Source: Microbulbifer variabilis (GTDB lineage: Bacteria > Pseudomonadota > Gammaproteobacteria > Pseudomonadales > Cellvibrionaceae). From it: a DNA stretch of 64,000 nt. Position numbers and translations under genes: made by a program. Of the stretch, positions 27,755 through 38,521 are shown one piece after another. The DNA lies in assembly GCF_023716485.1 (NCBI RefSeq), contig NZ_CP092418.1, positions 3,504,501 through 3,568,500 of the forward strand, written 5' to 3'. The notes beneath the pieces are model-generated. The model did no database searches, was not told where the DNA came from, and worked only from the letters and a program-made list of their open reading frames with translations. Within the stretch, counting starts at the first letter, position 1, and every line of letters begins with the position of its first letter.

Positions 27755-30700
27755 TTAGTCGACAAATACCCGCGCATTGCGGAACAAGCGCATCCAGCCG
27801 GAATCTTCTTTCCACTCATCTGGATGCCAGCTGTTGCTGACAGCTCGGGCAACACGCTCGGGGTGCGGCATCATAATAGTCACGCGGCCATCTTCAGAAC
27901 TTAGGGAGGTAATACCATTGACCGAGCCGTTGGGGTTGGCCGGATAAGTTTGGCTGATTTCCCCTTTGTTATTCAGGTAGCGCATCGCGATAGTGCCAGA
28001 AGCTTCACACTTCTCCAGCGCCTGCTGATCGGCAAACTCCACGCGCCCCTCACCGTGAGCAACGGCAACCGGCATGTAAGTACCCGCCATACCTTTAAAC
28101 AACACGGAAGGTGAGTCTTCAATGCCTACCAATGCGAAGCGCGCTTCATACTGCTCAGAGAGGTTGCGCACAAAGCGCGGCCAGTGATCCGCACCTGGAA
28201 TCAGCTCTTTGATCACTGAGAACATCTGGCAACCGTTACACACCCCCAAGCCGAAGGTATCGTTGCGATTGAAGAAGCCCTCAAACTGATCGCGGGCACG
28301 ATCGTTAAACAGGATGGTTTTAGCCCACCCCTCACCGGCACCCAGAACGTCACCGTAAGAGAAGCCGCCACAGCCCACCAAACCTTTGAACTCGTCCAAA
28401 GCGACACGGCCAGTCAGGATGTCACTCATATGTACGTCGACAGCGTTAAAGCCCGCGCGGTGGAAGGAGTGCGCCATTTCCACCTGACTGTTCACACCCT
28501 GTTCTCGCAGTACCGCAACTTTCGGGCGAACACCTTTAGCGATATAAGGTGCGCTGATATCGTCGTTGATATCGAAAGTAAGATTTACTGTCAGGCCCGG
28601 ATCTTCCTGGGCGATTGCAGCAAATTCCTGCTCGGCACACTCGGCGTTATCGCGCAGGGATTGGATGCGGAAGCTGGTTTCCGACCAGATCTGCTGCAAT
28701 TCAGCACGGGAGCGTTTAAAGATTTCAACACCGTTATTGGTGATGCACAGGTGTTCGTTATTGTTCAGGTAACCGATCTTGTGGGTAGGTACACCCACAG
28801 CGGCAAAGCGCTGTACCAGCATATCCGCTTCACAAGCGGGAACCTGTAATACTGCACCCAACTCTTCACTGAACAGCGCGGCAATCGGGTCTTCACCCAA
28901 TTCATAGATTTCCACATCCATACCCACGCGGCCGGCAAAGCCCATTTCCGCCAGGGTTGTGAATAGACCGCCGTCGGCGCGGTCGTGGTAGGCCATGATC
29001 AGGTCTTCGTTCAGAGCCTGCTGCACTACTTCGAAGAAACTTTTCAGCTTCTTGGCATCATCCAGGTCTGCAGGCTTGTCGCCCAACTCGTTGTAGACCT
29101 GTGCCAGGCAGGAAGCACCCAGACGATTTTTGCCAGCACCCAGATCAACCAACAGCAGCTCACTCTCACCTTTATTGGTGCGCAGCTGCGGGGTCACTGT
29201 TTTACGTACATCGGTAACCGGGGTAAAGGCAGAAATTACCAGAGACAGCGGTGCGGTGACTGCCTTCTGCTCGCCCTCTTCCTCCCAGGCAGTGCGCATA
29301 GACATAGAGTCCTTGCCCACCGGGATGGTAATACCCAGCTCGGGACACAGCTCCATACCCACCGCTTCTACGGTGCGATAGAGTTTTTCCTCTTCACCCG
29401 GGTGGCCCGCAGCGCACATCCAGTTGGCGGAGAGTTTGATATCGGACAGTTGCTTCACTGGGGTACAGGCGATATTGGTAATTGCCTCACCCACAGCCAG
29501 GCGGCCTGAGGCCGGCGCATCCAACAGTGCCACCGGGGTGCGCTCACCCATAGACATGGCTTCACCGGCGTAGCTGTCATAGGCAACAGTAGTCACCGCA
29601 CAATCGGCCACCGGCACCTGCCAGGGACCGACCATCTGATCGCGGGATACCTGGCCGGTTACAGTGCGGTCACCAATGGTAATCAGGAAGCTCTTGCTGG
29701 CCACCGTAGGCAGGCGCAGCACGCGCTCAGCCGCTTCGTTCAGGTCGATATCCGCGGTGGAGAAAGCCTTGGATTCAACCTGGCGAGTCTCTGCTTCGCG
29801 GTGCATGCGCGGCGGCTTACCGAACAGTACCGACATCGGCAGATCCACAGGCTTGGAATCGAACTTCTTGTCATTCAGCAACAGGTGCTTGTCTTCGATA
29901 GCCTCACCAACAACAGCGTAAGGCGTACGCTCACGCTCACAGATTTGCTCGAAACGCTTCAGGTCTTCCGGCATAACCGCCAGTACATAGCGCTCCTGGG
30001 ATTCGTTACACCAGATTTCCAGCGGGCTCATACCCGGCTCATCACAGGGCACATTGCGCAGTTCGAAATTACCGCCGGTACCGCCATCTTTCACCAACTC
30101 GGGGAAAGCATTGGACAAACCACCTGCACCCACATCGTGGATAAAGGCAATCGGGTTGTTCTCACCCAGCTGCCAGCACTGGTCGATCACCTCTTGGCAG
30201 CGACGCTCGATTTCCGGGTTTTGGCGTTGTACTGAAGCGAAATCCAGGTCTTCAGAGCTGGAGCCGCTGGCCATACTGGAGGCTGCACCACCACCGAGGC
30301 CAATCAACATGGCCGGGCCACCCAGGACTACCAGCTTGGCGCCGGGGGAAAATTCAGGCTTTTCTACATGCTCTTCGCGGATATTGCCGTAACCACCAGC
30401 CAACATGATCGGCTTGTGATAGCCGCGACGCTCGCCATCGAAATTCTCTTCAAAGGTACGGAAGTAACCGCAGATATTCGGACGGCCAAATTCGTTATTG
30501 AATGCTGCGCCACCGATGGGGCCTTCGATCATAATGTCCAGAGCGGTAACGATACGCTCGGGCTTGCCGTAATTGGACTCCCAGGGCTGTTCCCAACCGG
30601 GGATCTGCAAGTTGGAAACGGTAAAGCCGGTCAGGCCCACTTTCGGCTTGGAGCCGCGGCCCACCGCGCCCTCATCGCGAATTTCACCACCGGCACCGGT

Positions 30701-31621
30701 ACCAGCGCCGGGGAAAGGAGCAATTGCGGTGGGGTGATTGTGCGTCTCCACCTTCATCAGCAGATGAATGGCTTCATGACTGAAACCGTATTCCTTGCTT
30801 TCCGGGTCTGGGTAGAAACGTCCGGCCACGTTACCCACCACAACTGCGGCATTATCCGCATAGGCAGACAACACGTTGTCGCCGCCTTTTTGGTAGGTAT
30901 TCTTAATCATGCCAAATAGAGAATGCGGCATTTCTTCGCCGTCGATTGTCCAAGAGGCATTAAAGATTTTATGGCGGCAGTGCTCGGAGTTCGCCTGGGC
31001 GAACATCATCAGCTCCACATCGGTGGGGTTGCGATCCAATTCCTGGAAGCTGGTGAGCAGGTAATCAATTTCGTCTTCGGCCAGGGCCAGTCCCAGTGTC
31101 ACATTGGCAACTTCCAATGCCTCGCGACCACCTTCGAGAATATCCACACCACGCAGCGGGCGGGGCTCTTCTTCAACAAACAGCTGCTCAGCCTGCTCGA
31201 GCTCGGTAAAGACCACCTCGACCATACGATCGTGTAGTTGTGAGGCCAGCGCCTGGCGCTCGGCCTCGCTAAGCTCAACCCCACTCAGATAGTAAGCAAC
31301 ACCACGCTCAAGCCGATGAATTTGGGTGAGACCAGCATTGTGGGCAATATCAGTGGCCTTGGAAGACCAGGGAGAAATAGTGCCCGGGCGCGGCACCACT
31401 AGGATCAGCTCGCCTTTCGGCTGGTGCTTCTCTTCGCTGGGGCCGTACTGGAGTAGCCGCTCAAGCAGCGCCATCTCCTTGTTATCCAGTGCGTCGCTAT
31501 CGGCGAAGTGTACGAACTCGGCGTAAAGATCGTCGATGGTCGGTAGCAGCGCGCGCAGTTGGTTGAGTAGTTTTTTATGGCGGAATTTCGACAGTGCGGG
31601 AGCACCACGCAGAACTAACAT
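27755..31621 (-). CDS. purL: Phosphoribosylformylglycinamidine synthase (FGAM synthase)
   Basis: This is the large single-chain purine enzyme that converts FGAR, glutamine and ATP to FGAM. About 1288 residues from the ATG at 31621 ([18 protein letters not shown]) matches the usual gammaproteobacterial length. An earlier in-frame ATG at 31756 would add an atypical tail. Visible parts are the N-terminal PurS-like domain, the FGAM-synthase core ([37 protein letters not shown]), a second half with [20 protein letters not shown], and the C-terminal glutaminase with nucleophile [10 protein letters not shown] and catalytic pair MPHPERV. mltF is divergent, the same neighbourhood as in many gammaproteobacteria. 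Confidence 0.97.
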   Translation of the reverse strand: MLVLRGAPALSKFRHKKLLNQLRALLPTIDDLYAEFVHFADSDALDNKEMALLERLLQYGPSEEKHQPKGELILVVPRPGTISPWSSKATDIAHNAGLTQIHRLERGVAYYLSGVELSEAERQALASQLHDRMVEVVFTELEQAEQLFVEEEPRPLRGVDILEGGREALEVANVTLGLALAEDEIDYLLTSFQELDRNPTDVELMMFAQANSEHCRHKIFNASWTIDGEEMPHSLFGMIKNTYQKGGDNVLSAYADNAAVVVGNVAGRFYPDPESKEYGFSHEAIHLLMKVETHNHPTAIAPFPGAGTGAGGEIRDEGAVGRGSKPKVGLTGFTVSNLQIPGWEQPWESNYGKPERIVTALDIMIEGPIGGAAFNNEFGRPNICGYFRTFEENFDGERRGYHKPIMLAGGYGNIREEHVEKPEFSPGAKLVVLGGPAMLIGLGGGAASSMASGSSSEDLDFASVQRQNPEIERRCQEVIDQCWQLGENNPIAFIHDVGAGGLSNAFPELVKDGGTGGNFELRNVPCDEPGMSPLEIWCNESQERYVLAVMPEDLKRFEQICERERTPYAVVGEAIEDKHLLLNDKKFDSKPVDLPMSVLFGKPPRMHREAETRQVESKAFSTADIDLNEAAERVLRLPTVASKSFLITIGDRTVTGQVSRDQMVGPWQVPVADCAVTTVAYDSYAGEAMSMGERTPVALLDAPASGRLAVGEAITNIACTPVKQLSDIKLSANWMCAAGHPGEEEKLYRTVEAVGMELCPELGITIPVGKDSMSMRTAWEEEGEQKAVTAPLSLVISAFTPVTDVRKTVTPQLRTNKGESELLLVDLGAGKNRLGASCLAQVYNELGDKPADLDDAKKLKSFFEVVQQALNEDLIMAYHDRADGGLFTTLAEMGFAGRVGMDVEIYELGEDPIAALFSEELGAVLQVPACEADMLVQRFAAVGVPTHKIGYLNNNEHLCITNNGVEIFKRSRAELQQIWSETSFRIQSLRDNAECAEQEFAAIAQEDPGLTVNLTFDINDDISAPYIAKGVRPKVAVLREQGVNSQVEMAHSFHRAGFNAVDVHMSDILTGRVALDEFKGLVGCGGFSYGDVLGAGEGWAKTILFNDRARDQFEGFFNRNDTFGLGVCNGCQMFSVIKELIPGADHWPRFVRNLSEQYEARFALVGIEDSPSVLFKGMAGTYMPVAVAHGEGRVEFADQQALEKCEASGTIAMRYLNNKGEISQTYPANPNGSVNGITSLSSEDGRVTIMMPHPERVARAVSNSWHPDEWKEDSGWMRLFRNARVFVD

Positions 31622-32034
31622 TGCGGGAGATAGCCTCTTGTCTAAATGAGAAAGATTGCGCGAAAGAAGAATCGCACAAGGCCCCGGAAATTTGAGAGGC
31701 GCAATTGTACCCGAAGCGCCGCAACTCCAACACACCCGCCCGTCACTTGAGTACACATGAACTAAATAGCAATCAATGTGATCAAAAGGCGAACAAAACC
31801 AGTTGTAAATTCACCGATTTTACTAGGGGGTTAAAACTCCCTACAAAAGTCTTAATGGCATTTCAAGCGCCCATGTCACAGTGTCCTAAAGCCAAATTGG
31901 GCAGATTGTCGTCAAATAATGTAAAATTGGCAGACTGTGCCAGCATTGGCGAGGAAAGCCCTGGCGGAAATACCCGCAGCAGGCCTTAGGCATAACAGCG
32001 ATAAAACCAACGGACGAGCTAGAGGGGACAGCCT
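31622..32034. promoter_or_regulatory. Divergent purL / mltF promoter region
   Basis: This 413-base non-coding gap must hold promoters for both directions. I could not identify a PurR-like box or a clear sigma-70 pair by eye. A strong GAGGGG ribosome-binding site precedes the mltF start. Confidence 0.4.
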
Positions 32035-33510
32035 ATGATGATGAGAAGCCGAGCGCTGCGCTATGTCCGCCGCGTGTGCAAAGGTATCGCGCTGTCCTGC
32101 TGTGCCTCCCTATTAGTTGCCAGTAAAGCACCGAATACCCTGGAGCGAATTAAAGCTTCCGGTGAACTTGTTGTCCTCTCGCAAAACGGCCCTACCACCT
32201 ATTACGAAGACGCCTCTGGCAATCCCACCGGTTTTGAGTACGGCATGCTGCACGCTTTTGCCGAAGAGCTGGGAGTCAAGCTGGTAATTCGCGATGTGCA
32301 CAGCCTGGATGATATGTTCGCTCGCCTGCGCGATCCCGAAGAGGGTGCTCATTTTGCCGCCGCCGGGCTGACAGTGACCCCGGAGCGCCGTGAACAAGTG
32401 CGTTTCTCCCCTTCTTATTTCGAAGTTCGCCAACAGATTATCTACCGCCTCGGAGAAAAACGTCCGCGCAGAACCAGTGACCTTGAAGGTAAGACCATTG
32501 CGGTTATCGCTGGCAGCGCCCATGCCGAAGAATTACAAAAACTCTCACAGCGTTACCCCAATTTGCGCTGGGAAGAAGTTTCTGATGTCGACGCTATGGA
32601 GCTGGTAGAGATGGTACACCAGGGCCAATACAGCTATGCGGTGGTGGATTCCAACGCCTACGCTGTGCACCGCGGGCTCTACCCCAAAACTGGAGTGGCT
32701 TTTAATCTCAGCCAGTTCCAACCGGTTTCCTGGGCTTTTCCCAAGAGTGACGACGACAGCCTCTACCAGCGAGCGCGACTGTTTATGTTGCGTGCCAATA
32801 CTAACGGCATGATCGCACAGCTGCGCGAGGAATTTTTTGGTCACGTCAGCGAACTGAATCCCGGTGGTGCCCAGGCATTCGCCAGGCGTAGCCGCGAGCG
32901 ACTGCCCAAATGGCGCGGAGTTATGCAAAAAGTGGCCGATCAATACGAGTTGGATTGGCATCTGTTGGCTGCACTCAGCTACCAGGAATCCCACTGGAAT
33001 CCCCGCGCTCGCTCACGCACTGGGGTTCGTGGCCTGATGATGCTTACTTTGAATACCGCCAAAGAGCTGGGGGTCAACCGCCTCAACCCGGAAGAGAGTA
33101 TTGAGGGCGGCGCTCGCTATATCGTACATATCCGCAACAAGCTACCGGAACGCATCCGCGAGCCCGACAGAACCTGGATGGCTCTGGCCGCCTACAACGT
33201 GGGCTACGGTCATCTGGAAGACGCCCGCGTACTCACCCAGCGTATGGGCGGAAACCCGGATCTGTGGCCGGATGTACGCGACCATCTACCACTACTGGCC
33301 AAGCGCCAGTATTACAAATCTACCAAGCACGGCTACGCACGCGGCTGGGAGCCGGTCACCTATGTGCAAAATATCCGCCACTACCAGGCTCTGCTGAGCT
33401 GGACCAGCCGTATCGAAGAACAACGCCTGGCGGCCAATGATGAAAACGGTGGGATTCTTGCAGAAAACAGCGCAGTGGAAACGGAAGGTAGTGCCGCACC
33501 CGCGCTATAA
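32035..33510 (+). CDS. mltF: Membrane-bound lytic murein transglycosylase F
   Basis: This is 491 residues. The N-terminal export or anchor segment (residues about 1-31) is followed by a substrate-binding-protein-like domain (SBP_bac_3, about 40-270: GELVVLSQNGPTTYYED, FAAAGLTVTPERREQVRFSP). A C-terminal SLT domain follows, with catalytic Glu in YQESHWNPRARS and then TGVRGLMMLT and AAYNVGYGHL. The enzyme cleaves the MurNAc-GlcNAc bond with 1,6-anhydro product; the sensor-like domain regulates it in the known family. The first of three ATGs fits the GAGGGG spacing best. It is divergent from purL, and a small NTF2-like gene follows after 18 bases. Confidence 0.93.
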   Translation: MMMRSRALRYVRRVCKGIALSCCASLLVASKAPNTLERIKASGELVVLSQNGPTTYYEDASGNPTGFEYGMLHAFAEELGVKLVIRDVHSLDDMFARLRDPEEGAHFAAAGLTVTPERREQVRFSPSYFEVRQQIIYRLGEKRPRRTSDLEGKTIAVIAGSAHAEELQKLSQRYPNLRWEEVSDVDAMELVEMVHQGQYSYAVVDSNAYAVHRGLYPKTGVAFNLSQFQPVSWAFPKSDDDSLYQRARLFMLRANTNGMIAQLREEFFGHVSELNPGGAQAFARRSRERLPKWRGVMQKVADQYELDWHLLAALSYQESHWNPRARSRTGVRGLMMLTLNTAKELGVNRLNPEESIEGGARYIVHIRNKLPERIREPDRTWMALAAYNVGYGHLEDARVLTQRMGGNPDLWPDVRDHLPLLAKRQYYKSTKHGYARGWEPVTYVQNIRHYQALLSWTSRIEEQRLAANDENGGILAENSAVETEGSAAPAL

Positions 33511-33528
33511 ATTACAGGCGCCAGAGAG

Positions 33529-33921
33529 ATGGAAGACACTGTTAAAGAGATCGAGAAGTTTATCGATTATCTTGTACAGGCAGGAGTCCACTGCCGAGTG
33601 GATGAGTTGGAGAGCGTCTACCACAGGAATATGCAGGTCTACATGCTCGATGATTCTGACCAGTTGACCCTGGCCGATAAGAGCGCATTTATCGATTTAT
33701 TCAAACACAAGCGCGATGCCGGTGAATTGCCACTGAACAGCTGGACAAAAATTCACCATGTGGCAGCGAAAAACAACTCTGCGCTGGTAATATTTTCCCG
33801 AAAAAATAACTTAGCTGGCCAGGAAAGAAAATTAAGGCTGGGCATCGACCTAGTTTATGAGGATGGGCGCTGGCAAGTCATTCGGGAAATCATCTTTCTG
33901 GAGCCCCCCTACCCTAGCTAA
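33529..33921 (+). CDS. NTF2-like (SnoaL/DUF4440-type) small protein
   Basis: This is 130 residues with a cone-shaped NTF2-like pattern: N-terminal helices (VKEIEKFIDYLVQAGVHCRV, DELESVYHRNMQVYML), then KSAFIDLFKHKRD, and strands ending in LRLGIDLVYEDGRWQVIREI. It has no catalytic signature. It begins 18 bases after mltF on the same strand, so it is probably co-transcribed. Function is unknown; such folds bind small hydrophobic ligands or serve as accessory domains. Confidence 0.65.
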   Translation: MEDTVKEIEKFIDYLVQAGVHCRVDELESVYHRNMQVYMLDDSDQLTLADKSAFIDLFKHKRDAGELPLNSWTKIHHVAAKNNSALVIFSRKNNLAGQERKLRLGIDLVYEDGRWQVIREIIFLEPPYPS

Positions 33922-34014
33922 CTCCTTCGTAGCAGTTACACTGGCCGCCCTCTATAAAAGGCCCACTGTACAACGGATAATTTGTTGAATCCCCACCTGG
34001 CTAGTAGAAACCAG

Positions 34015-34656
34015 CTAGCTTTCCGCTTGAGACACTCCCCAGGCACAAGGCAAAAACTGCAAGTCCTCTGGCTCATCAATATCTGGTAGCACTTCCAAAC
34101 ACCGGCAGAGCATTGCACATTCCTGTAGGCGCTCCAGGGTTTGCTGGGCAACCACCTCCGTGCTCCAGGAAATGTCCTCAAACAATCTCCAGCACACCCG
34201 CTTGAGTCCCAACAGGGTGTAACCACCATCTTTTGCCGGGTACATAACTGCATCGGCATTCTTTAGCGCAACGGCCGCCTTACGCAGACGCGCGGCCGTT
34301 AATGCAGGGCAATCTGTGCCCAGTAATAAAAGTCCCTGGCCCGCCACCTGATAAGTATTGGCCGCTTGCCACAAACGCTGACCTAGGTCGCCTTGCGTCT
34401 GATTATGCAGAGTTACCCCCCTGGGTAGGGCTAGTGTTTGCCAGAAGGGATGCAAGGAGTCCGGTGTAACATGCAACTCTACTGGGCCGAGGTCGGCTTT
34501 TACTGCTTCCATTAATGTCTGCTGCAACAAACGCTCAGCCAAAGAGGCGGCACCCTGCTCCCCAAGAGCTGGAATCAAACGGGTTTTTGCATAGCCGGGA
34601 AGGGGCGCCTTAGCCATTACCACCAAACGCAGAGAGGGCAGAGAAGAGTTACTCAT
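34015..34656 (-). CDS. Arsenosugar-cluster glycosyltransferase, TIGR04282 type
   Basis: This is 213 residues, a nucleotide-sugar transferase fold of the CofC/guanylyltransferase-like group: LVVMAKAPLPGYAKTRLIPA (loop binding the nucleotide), LLLLGTDCPALTAARLRKAA and DAVMYPAKDGGYTLLGLKRV are the family hallmarks. It is the last gene of the six-gene minus-strand operon and overlaps the preceding transferase gene by eight bases. In arsenosugar clusters it is paired with the TIGR04283 glycosyltransferase. The exact reaction is not established. Overlap and context strongly support co-expression. Confidence 0.85.
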   Translation of the reverse strand: MSNSSLPSLRLVVMAKAPLPGYAKTRLIPALGEQGAASLAERLLQQTLMEAVKADLGPVELHVTPDSLHPFWQTLALPRGVTLHNQTQGDLGQRLWQAANTYQVAGQGLLLLGTDCPALTAARLRKAAVALKNADAVMYPAKDGGYTLLGLKRVCWRLFEDISWSTEVVAQQTLERLQECAMLCRCLEVLPDIDEPEDLQFLPCAWGVSQAES

Positions 34657-35323
34657 AGCGTTTTGCCAGACACTCCGCCGGAACGCCGCGCCAGTAATCG
34701 AAACGCAAACGCCACATTAACAAGACTGTGCGCCAAATTCCGAACTTTTGCCAGCGGCGCCCAGAGGTAGTGACTCTCTGACGCAGACAATGGGGCCGCG
34801 CTATTTCTAACAGTTGCCGGCTCAACTCAATATCTTCCATCAGTGGTTGCCGGGCATAACCTCCCACCTCATTGAAGAGAGAGCGGCGAACAAAAATCGC
34901 CTGATCACCTGTGGCGATCCCACTCAAACGAGAGCGCCAATTAATCATGGTAGAAATCAGGGGAAACCACAGGCTGTCTCCACTGATACGAATATTAAAA
35001 CGTCCCCATTGTGCCCCCCTAACCGAGGCAGAGGCAATGGCACTCAGAGCACCTTGCGGTAGGCGAGTATCTGCATGTAGGAATAACAACCAACTGCCAC
35101 AGGCAACCGAAGCACCCGCATTCATTTGAAGCGCGCGTCCACGTTGGGATTGAATTACCCGCAACCCGGCTGCAGCGGCTATCTCTGCACTACCATCACT
35201 ACTGCCACCATCAACCAGGATTATTTCACAACTGCTGTATGCGACCAGCTCCCTCAGTTGCGCTACAAGCTTGGGTAACTGCTCCCGCTCATTTAACAGG
35301 GGCACAATAACACTGTATTGCAC
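34649..35323 (-). CDS. Arsenosugar-cluster glycosyltransferase, TIGR04283 type (GT2)
   Basis: This is 224 residues of the GT-A family 2 type: YSVIVPLLNEREQLPKLVAQ at the N-terminus, ILVDGGSSDGSAEIA (nucleotide contact), LFLHADTRLPQGAL (DxD-like HADT), and FVRRSLFNEVGGYARQPLME (acceptor region and catalytic MED). The start is GTG at 35323 with GAGG seven bases upstream. It lies 42 bases after the FAD reductase gene and overlaps the next gene. It probably installs or modifies the glycoside part of an arsenic-containing sugar, inferred from cluster membership. Confidence 0.87.
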   Translation of the reverse strand: MQYSVIVPLLNEREQLPKLVAQLRELVAYSSCEIILVDGGSSDGSAEIAAAAGLRVIQSQRGRALQMNAGASVACGSWLLFLHADTRLPQGALSAIASASVRGAQWGRFNIRISGDSLWFPLISTMINWRSRLSGIATGDQAIFVRRSLFNEVGGYARQPLMEDIELSRQLLEIARPHCLRQRVTTSGRRWQKFGIWRTVLLMWRLRFDYWRGVPAECLAKRYE

Positions 35324-35365
35324 TATCTTGCCTCAACTCCGCCTCATCCCTTTTTTACTTAGGCC

Positions 35366-36841
35366 TTACCCCAGTCTCCACTGGTGAAATTTTTCCAACC
35401 AGCGCAGCAAGCGTTTGGGTGCATTGGCCCGCTTCCAGTTTCCTGCAACAAATTTATTGCCTTCGGTCATTGTCGGATAGATATGAATGGTGGATAGGAT
35501 TTTATTCAGCCCCAGCCCCTGCTTCATAGCAAACACAAACTCGGCGATAAGCTCTGCCGCATTTTCACCAACAATTGAAACGCCTAATATTTTATCTTTA
35601 CCTGGTACTGTTATTACTTTAATAAAACCCTGTGCCGCCCCATCTACAATAGCCCGATCCAGATCATCAAGATTATAACGAGTTACCTCATAAGCAATAT
35701 CATGTCGCTTGGCCTCGAGCTCACTGAACCCAACACTGGCCAACTCAGGATCGGTAAAAACTGCCCGAGGTACCAGCGAGTAATCTACGGCAAATTTCTT
35801 GATATCACCAAAAAGGCCATTCACTGCAGCATACCAGGCCTGGTGCGAAGCCATATGGGTAAACTGATAGGGACCGGCAAGATCCCCAGCCGCGAGAATA
35901 TGGGGGTGGCGAGTGCGCAGGAAAGTATCGGTTGATAGTTTACCATCCTGCAATAAATCCAATTTTTCCAGCCCGAAGCCCTTGGTGCGAGCGCGCCTGC
36001 CAAGTGCCAGGATAACCTCATCAAATGTCACCTGTGTTTCACCCTCGGCATTACGTAAATGTAATGTGCTCTCCTGGCGACCTTTATTGCCACTAAAAGA
36101 AACTGCCTCATGCCCAGTAAGAAGACATACCCCTTCAGATTTCAATGCCTTGGCAACAGCCTCCGATACTTCGTGATCTTCCTGGGGGAGTAGACGTTCA
36201 TCCCGCTCAATCAAGGTCACCCGAGACCCCAAACGGGTAAACGCCTGGGCCAGCTCACAACCAATGGCACCGCCTCCCAGTAATACCAATCTTTGCGGAA
36301 CCTTATCCAGTTGAGCAAACCTATCCCAGAGTGTTTCACTCGTCAGATAATTAACTGTATCAAGGCCGGGGAATGGCGGCACTATAGGCTCGGCACCAGT
36401 AGCCAGGATAATGGCACGCCCACGCAAAGATCTTTCACCGCCACTTTTCAAAGTGATATCAACTGTCCAGGGATCAACCAATCGTGCATAGCCTTTTATC
36501 ACTTCCACACCGAGCTCTGAATAACGCTCCACGCTGTCATGAGGCTCTATCTGCTGGATAGATTCACGCACATGCCGCATCACCCCAGGAAAATTAATCT
36601 CCGGTTCCGGCAGCCGCACACCGAAATTACCCGCAGTACGTGCGGAGTGCGCCACACGAGCACACTTGATCAATGCCTTACTGGGCACACAGCCGGTATT
36701 CAGGCAATCCCCCCCCATGTCCCCAGACTCAATTAATGTCACCTTAGCTTTTACTGCCGCAGAAATATAAGCACTGACCAACCCTGCAGCACCTGCTCCG
36801 ATAACAATAATATTACGGTCAAACTTTTTAGGTTTTTTCAT
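35366..36841 (-). CDS. FAD-dependent pyridine-nucleotide disulfide oxidoreductase (mercuric-reductase-like)
   Basis: About 491 residues from ATG 36841, chosen because it begins seven bases after the upstream TVP38 stop; the longer frame reaches back into that gene. It shows the FAD-binding IVIGAGAAGLVSAYISA, redox disulfide GGDCLNTGCVPSKALI, NAD-binding LVLLGGGAIGCELAQAFTRL, and dimerisation motif STIHIYPTMTEGNKF. The HIYPTMTE follows the family His-x-x-x-x-Glu pattern. It lacks the C-terminal double cysteine of true mercuric reductase. In arsenosugar clusters such enzymes accompany TVP38 proteins. A role in arsenic redox or thiol chemistry is inference. Confidence 0.85.
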   Translation of the reverse strand: MKKPKKFDRNIIVIGAGAAGLVSAYISAAVKAKVTLIESGDMGGDCLNTGCVPSKALIKCARVAHSARTAGNFGVRLPEPEINFPGVMRHVRESIQQIEPHDSVERYSELGVEVIKGYARLVDPWTVDITLKSGGERSLRGRAIILATGAEPIVPPFPGLDTVNYLTSETLWDRFAQLDKVPQRLVLLGGGAIGCELAQAFTRLGSRVTLIERDERLLPQEDHEVSEAVAKALKSEGVCLLTGHEAVSFSGNKGRQESTLHLRNAEGETQVTFDEVILALGRRARTKGFGLEKLDLLQDGKLSTDTFLRTRHPHILAAGDLAGPYQFTHMASHQAWYAAVNGLFGDIKKFAVDYSLVPRAVFTDPELASVGFSELEAKRHDIAYEVTRYNLDDLDRAIVDGAAQGFIKVITVPGKDKILGVSIVGENAAELIAEFVFAMKQGLGLNKILSTIHIYPTMTEGNKFVAGNWKRANAPKRLLRWLEKFHQWRLG

Positions 36842-36848
36842 TGGAGTC

Positions 36849-37532
36849 TCACTTGGCCTCGCGGCGACGTTTAAGCCAGTTGAGGAAGTATTTTGCCAAT
36901 AGAGGGAAAATACCCAGCAGCGCAAAGGACAAAAGCAATTGAGGGGAAGCGATATCTTTAAGGCTTTCTATTCGGGCGAGTTGCGTTCCCGCATTCACGT
37001 AGACAATTGTGGCCGCAAGCATGCCTAACTGGCTCACCCAATAAAATGTCCAGACTCGTAGGTGGGTTAACCCCATCAAGATATTAATCAGAAAAAACGG
37101 GAAAATAGGTACAAGGCGCAGGGCAAAAAGATAAAATGCGCCTTCCCGCTCAATACCTTTATTCACAACTTGGAGGCGTACCGCAAACCTTTCCTGAATA
37201 TAATCGCGAAATAAGTAGCGGGCCATAAGAAAAGCCAGAGTGGCACCGATACTGGAAGCAAAAGACACAATAATAGTGCCCCACAACAAACCAAAAATCG
37301 CACCAGCGGCTATGGTGAGAATAGCCGCGCCAGGCAAGGACAAGCCGGTCACTAAAATATAAAAAACTAAAAACAGGAAACTCACTAAAAATGGTGAGGC
37401 AGCTTTCCATTGCTGGAACTGCTCCCCACCTTCCTGCAACTTGTCTAGACTCAACCAGTGATGTAAATCAAGTGCGTAAAAAGCAATCACCAATACCGCG
37501 ATAACCACCAACAGCAGTATTTTTTTACTCAT
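36849..37532 (-). CDS. TVP38/TMEM64-family membrane protein
   Basis: This is 227 residues with several hydrophobic segments. The DedA/VTT-type core is visible: LSLPGAAILTIAAGAIFGLL and GATLAFLMARYLFRDYIQER, then FALRLVPIFPFFLINILMGL. AGGAA precedes the ATG. It sits between arsS (37 bases upstream) and the FAD reductase (seven bases downstream). The family is a membrane transporter or lipid scramblase-like group. Pairing with a disulfide oxidoreductase is a recurrent gene arrangement. It may export or handle an arsenosugar or lipid intermediate, which is inference. Confidence 0.87.
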   Translation of the reverse strand: MSKKILLLVVIAVLVIAFYALDLHHWLSLDKLQEGGEQFQQWKAASPFLVSFLFLVFYILVTGLSLPGAAILTIAAGAIFGLLWGTIIVSFASSIGATLAFLMARYLFRDYIQERFAVRLQVVNKGIEREGAFYLFALRLVPIFPFFLINILMGLTHLRVWTFYWVSQLGMLAATIVYVNAGTQLARIESLKDIASPQLLLSFALLGIFPLLAKYFLNWLKRRREAK

Positions 37533-37568
37533 AGTATTCCTGCCCTATGGCTATAAAACCCTTTCCTC

Positions 37569-38516
37569 TTACAGTGCTCCACCACAGCTACTACCCTGCC
37601 CCGCAGTACAGCCGTAGCAGTGATCTGCCACTGCAATCGCGCTCCCCTGCAGATTCTCATCGAGTAAATCATGCAGGTGCGGCTTACCTGGCACAGGAAT
37701 ATCTAGCTGCTGATTAAAATCGCAATCGAATAGATTCCCCTGCCAGTCAACACTCACCAGGCTGCGACACATAACGCCATCGAGATTTTCAGCGCTATAA
37801 CTGTCACGTAATAAAGTCATATAATCTTTAAACTGCCCCTTGGAAATCAACATGGAACCAAAGCGCTTGATGGGCATATTGGCGAGCGCAAACAATTGAT
37901 TGAACTCAATATTAAATTGCCTTCTCAATTCTCTACGATAGTCTGCCTCCAGGACACTCTGCTCTGGGGGTAAGAAGGGGCCTTGAGGGTTGTATACCAA
38001 ATTTAACTGCAAACCACTTTCTGGCTTGCCATAACCCAGTTCATTGAGCTTTTGCAGACCGGCAATACTCTTGTCAAAGACCCCTTTGCCGCGCTGCTTA
38101 TCGACGTTATCCATGGAATAACAAGGAAGGGAAGCGACCACCTCCACATGATTTCGGGCGAGAAACTCCGCAGTATCTTCCTGGCCTGGCTCGAACAAAA
38201 CTGTGAGATTACACCGATCAACAACCTGCACTTCCAATGCCCGTGCAGCACTGACCAAGCCACGAAACCCGCAATGTAATTCCGGTGCGCCACCAGTGAT
38301 ATCCAGTCTCCGAATACGGCGCTTCTCAATGACCTCCAACAGCAGTGCCAGATTTGCATCCGACATCATTTCCGTGCGATTGGGACCTGCGTTTACATGG
38401 CAGTGCACACAAGACTGATTACAGCGATAACCAATGTTGAGCTGCAGGGTTTCGATAGTACTGCGGCGTATTGCCGGGAAATCGGATATTTCAAGTAACG
38501 GCAGTGTTTCATACAT
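37569..38516 (-). CDS. arsS: Radical SAM arsenosugar biosynthesis protein ArsS
   Basis: This is 315 residues. The radical-SAM cluster motif is CNQSCVHCH (CxxxCxxC) near residue 32, preceded by RRSTIETLQLNIGYR, with the second motif ITGGAPELH. The C-terminal domain ends in DHCYGCTAGQGSSCGGAL, where the position used by selenocysteine in some relatives is Cys. The known family adds the 5'-deoxyadenosyl group of SAM to dimethylarsenite, making dimethylarsinoyl-adenosine, the committed arsenosugar step. It begins five bases after the phosphorylase stop. ArsM, the enzyme that would supply dimethylarsenic, is not in this window. Confidence 0.92.
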   Translation of the reverse strand: MYETLPLLEISDFPAIRRSTIETLQLNIGYRCNQSCVHCHVNAGPNRTEMMSDANLALLLEVIEKRRIRRLDITGGAPELHCGFRGLVSAARALEVQVVDRCNLTVLFEPGQEDTAEFLARNHVEVVASLPCYSMDNVDKQRGKGVFDKSIAGLQKLNELGYGKPESGLQLNLVYNPQGPFLPPEQSVLEADYRRELRRQFNIEFNQLFALANMPIKRFGSMLISKGQFKDYMTLLRDSYSAENLDGVMCRSLVSVDWQGNLFDCDFNQQLDIPVPGKPHLHDLLDENLQGSAIAVADHCYGCTAGQGSSCGGAL

Positions 38517-38521
38517 ATGTC

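Noticed and set aside
35366..36925. Calling the FAD reductase merA (mercuric reductase)
   Set aside because: The C-terminal paired cysteines and N-terminal metal-binding domain of MerA are missing, and the context is an arsenosugar operon.
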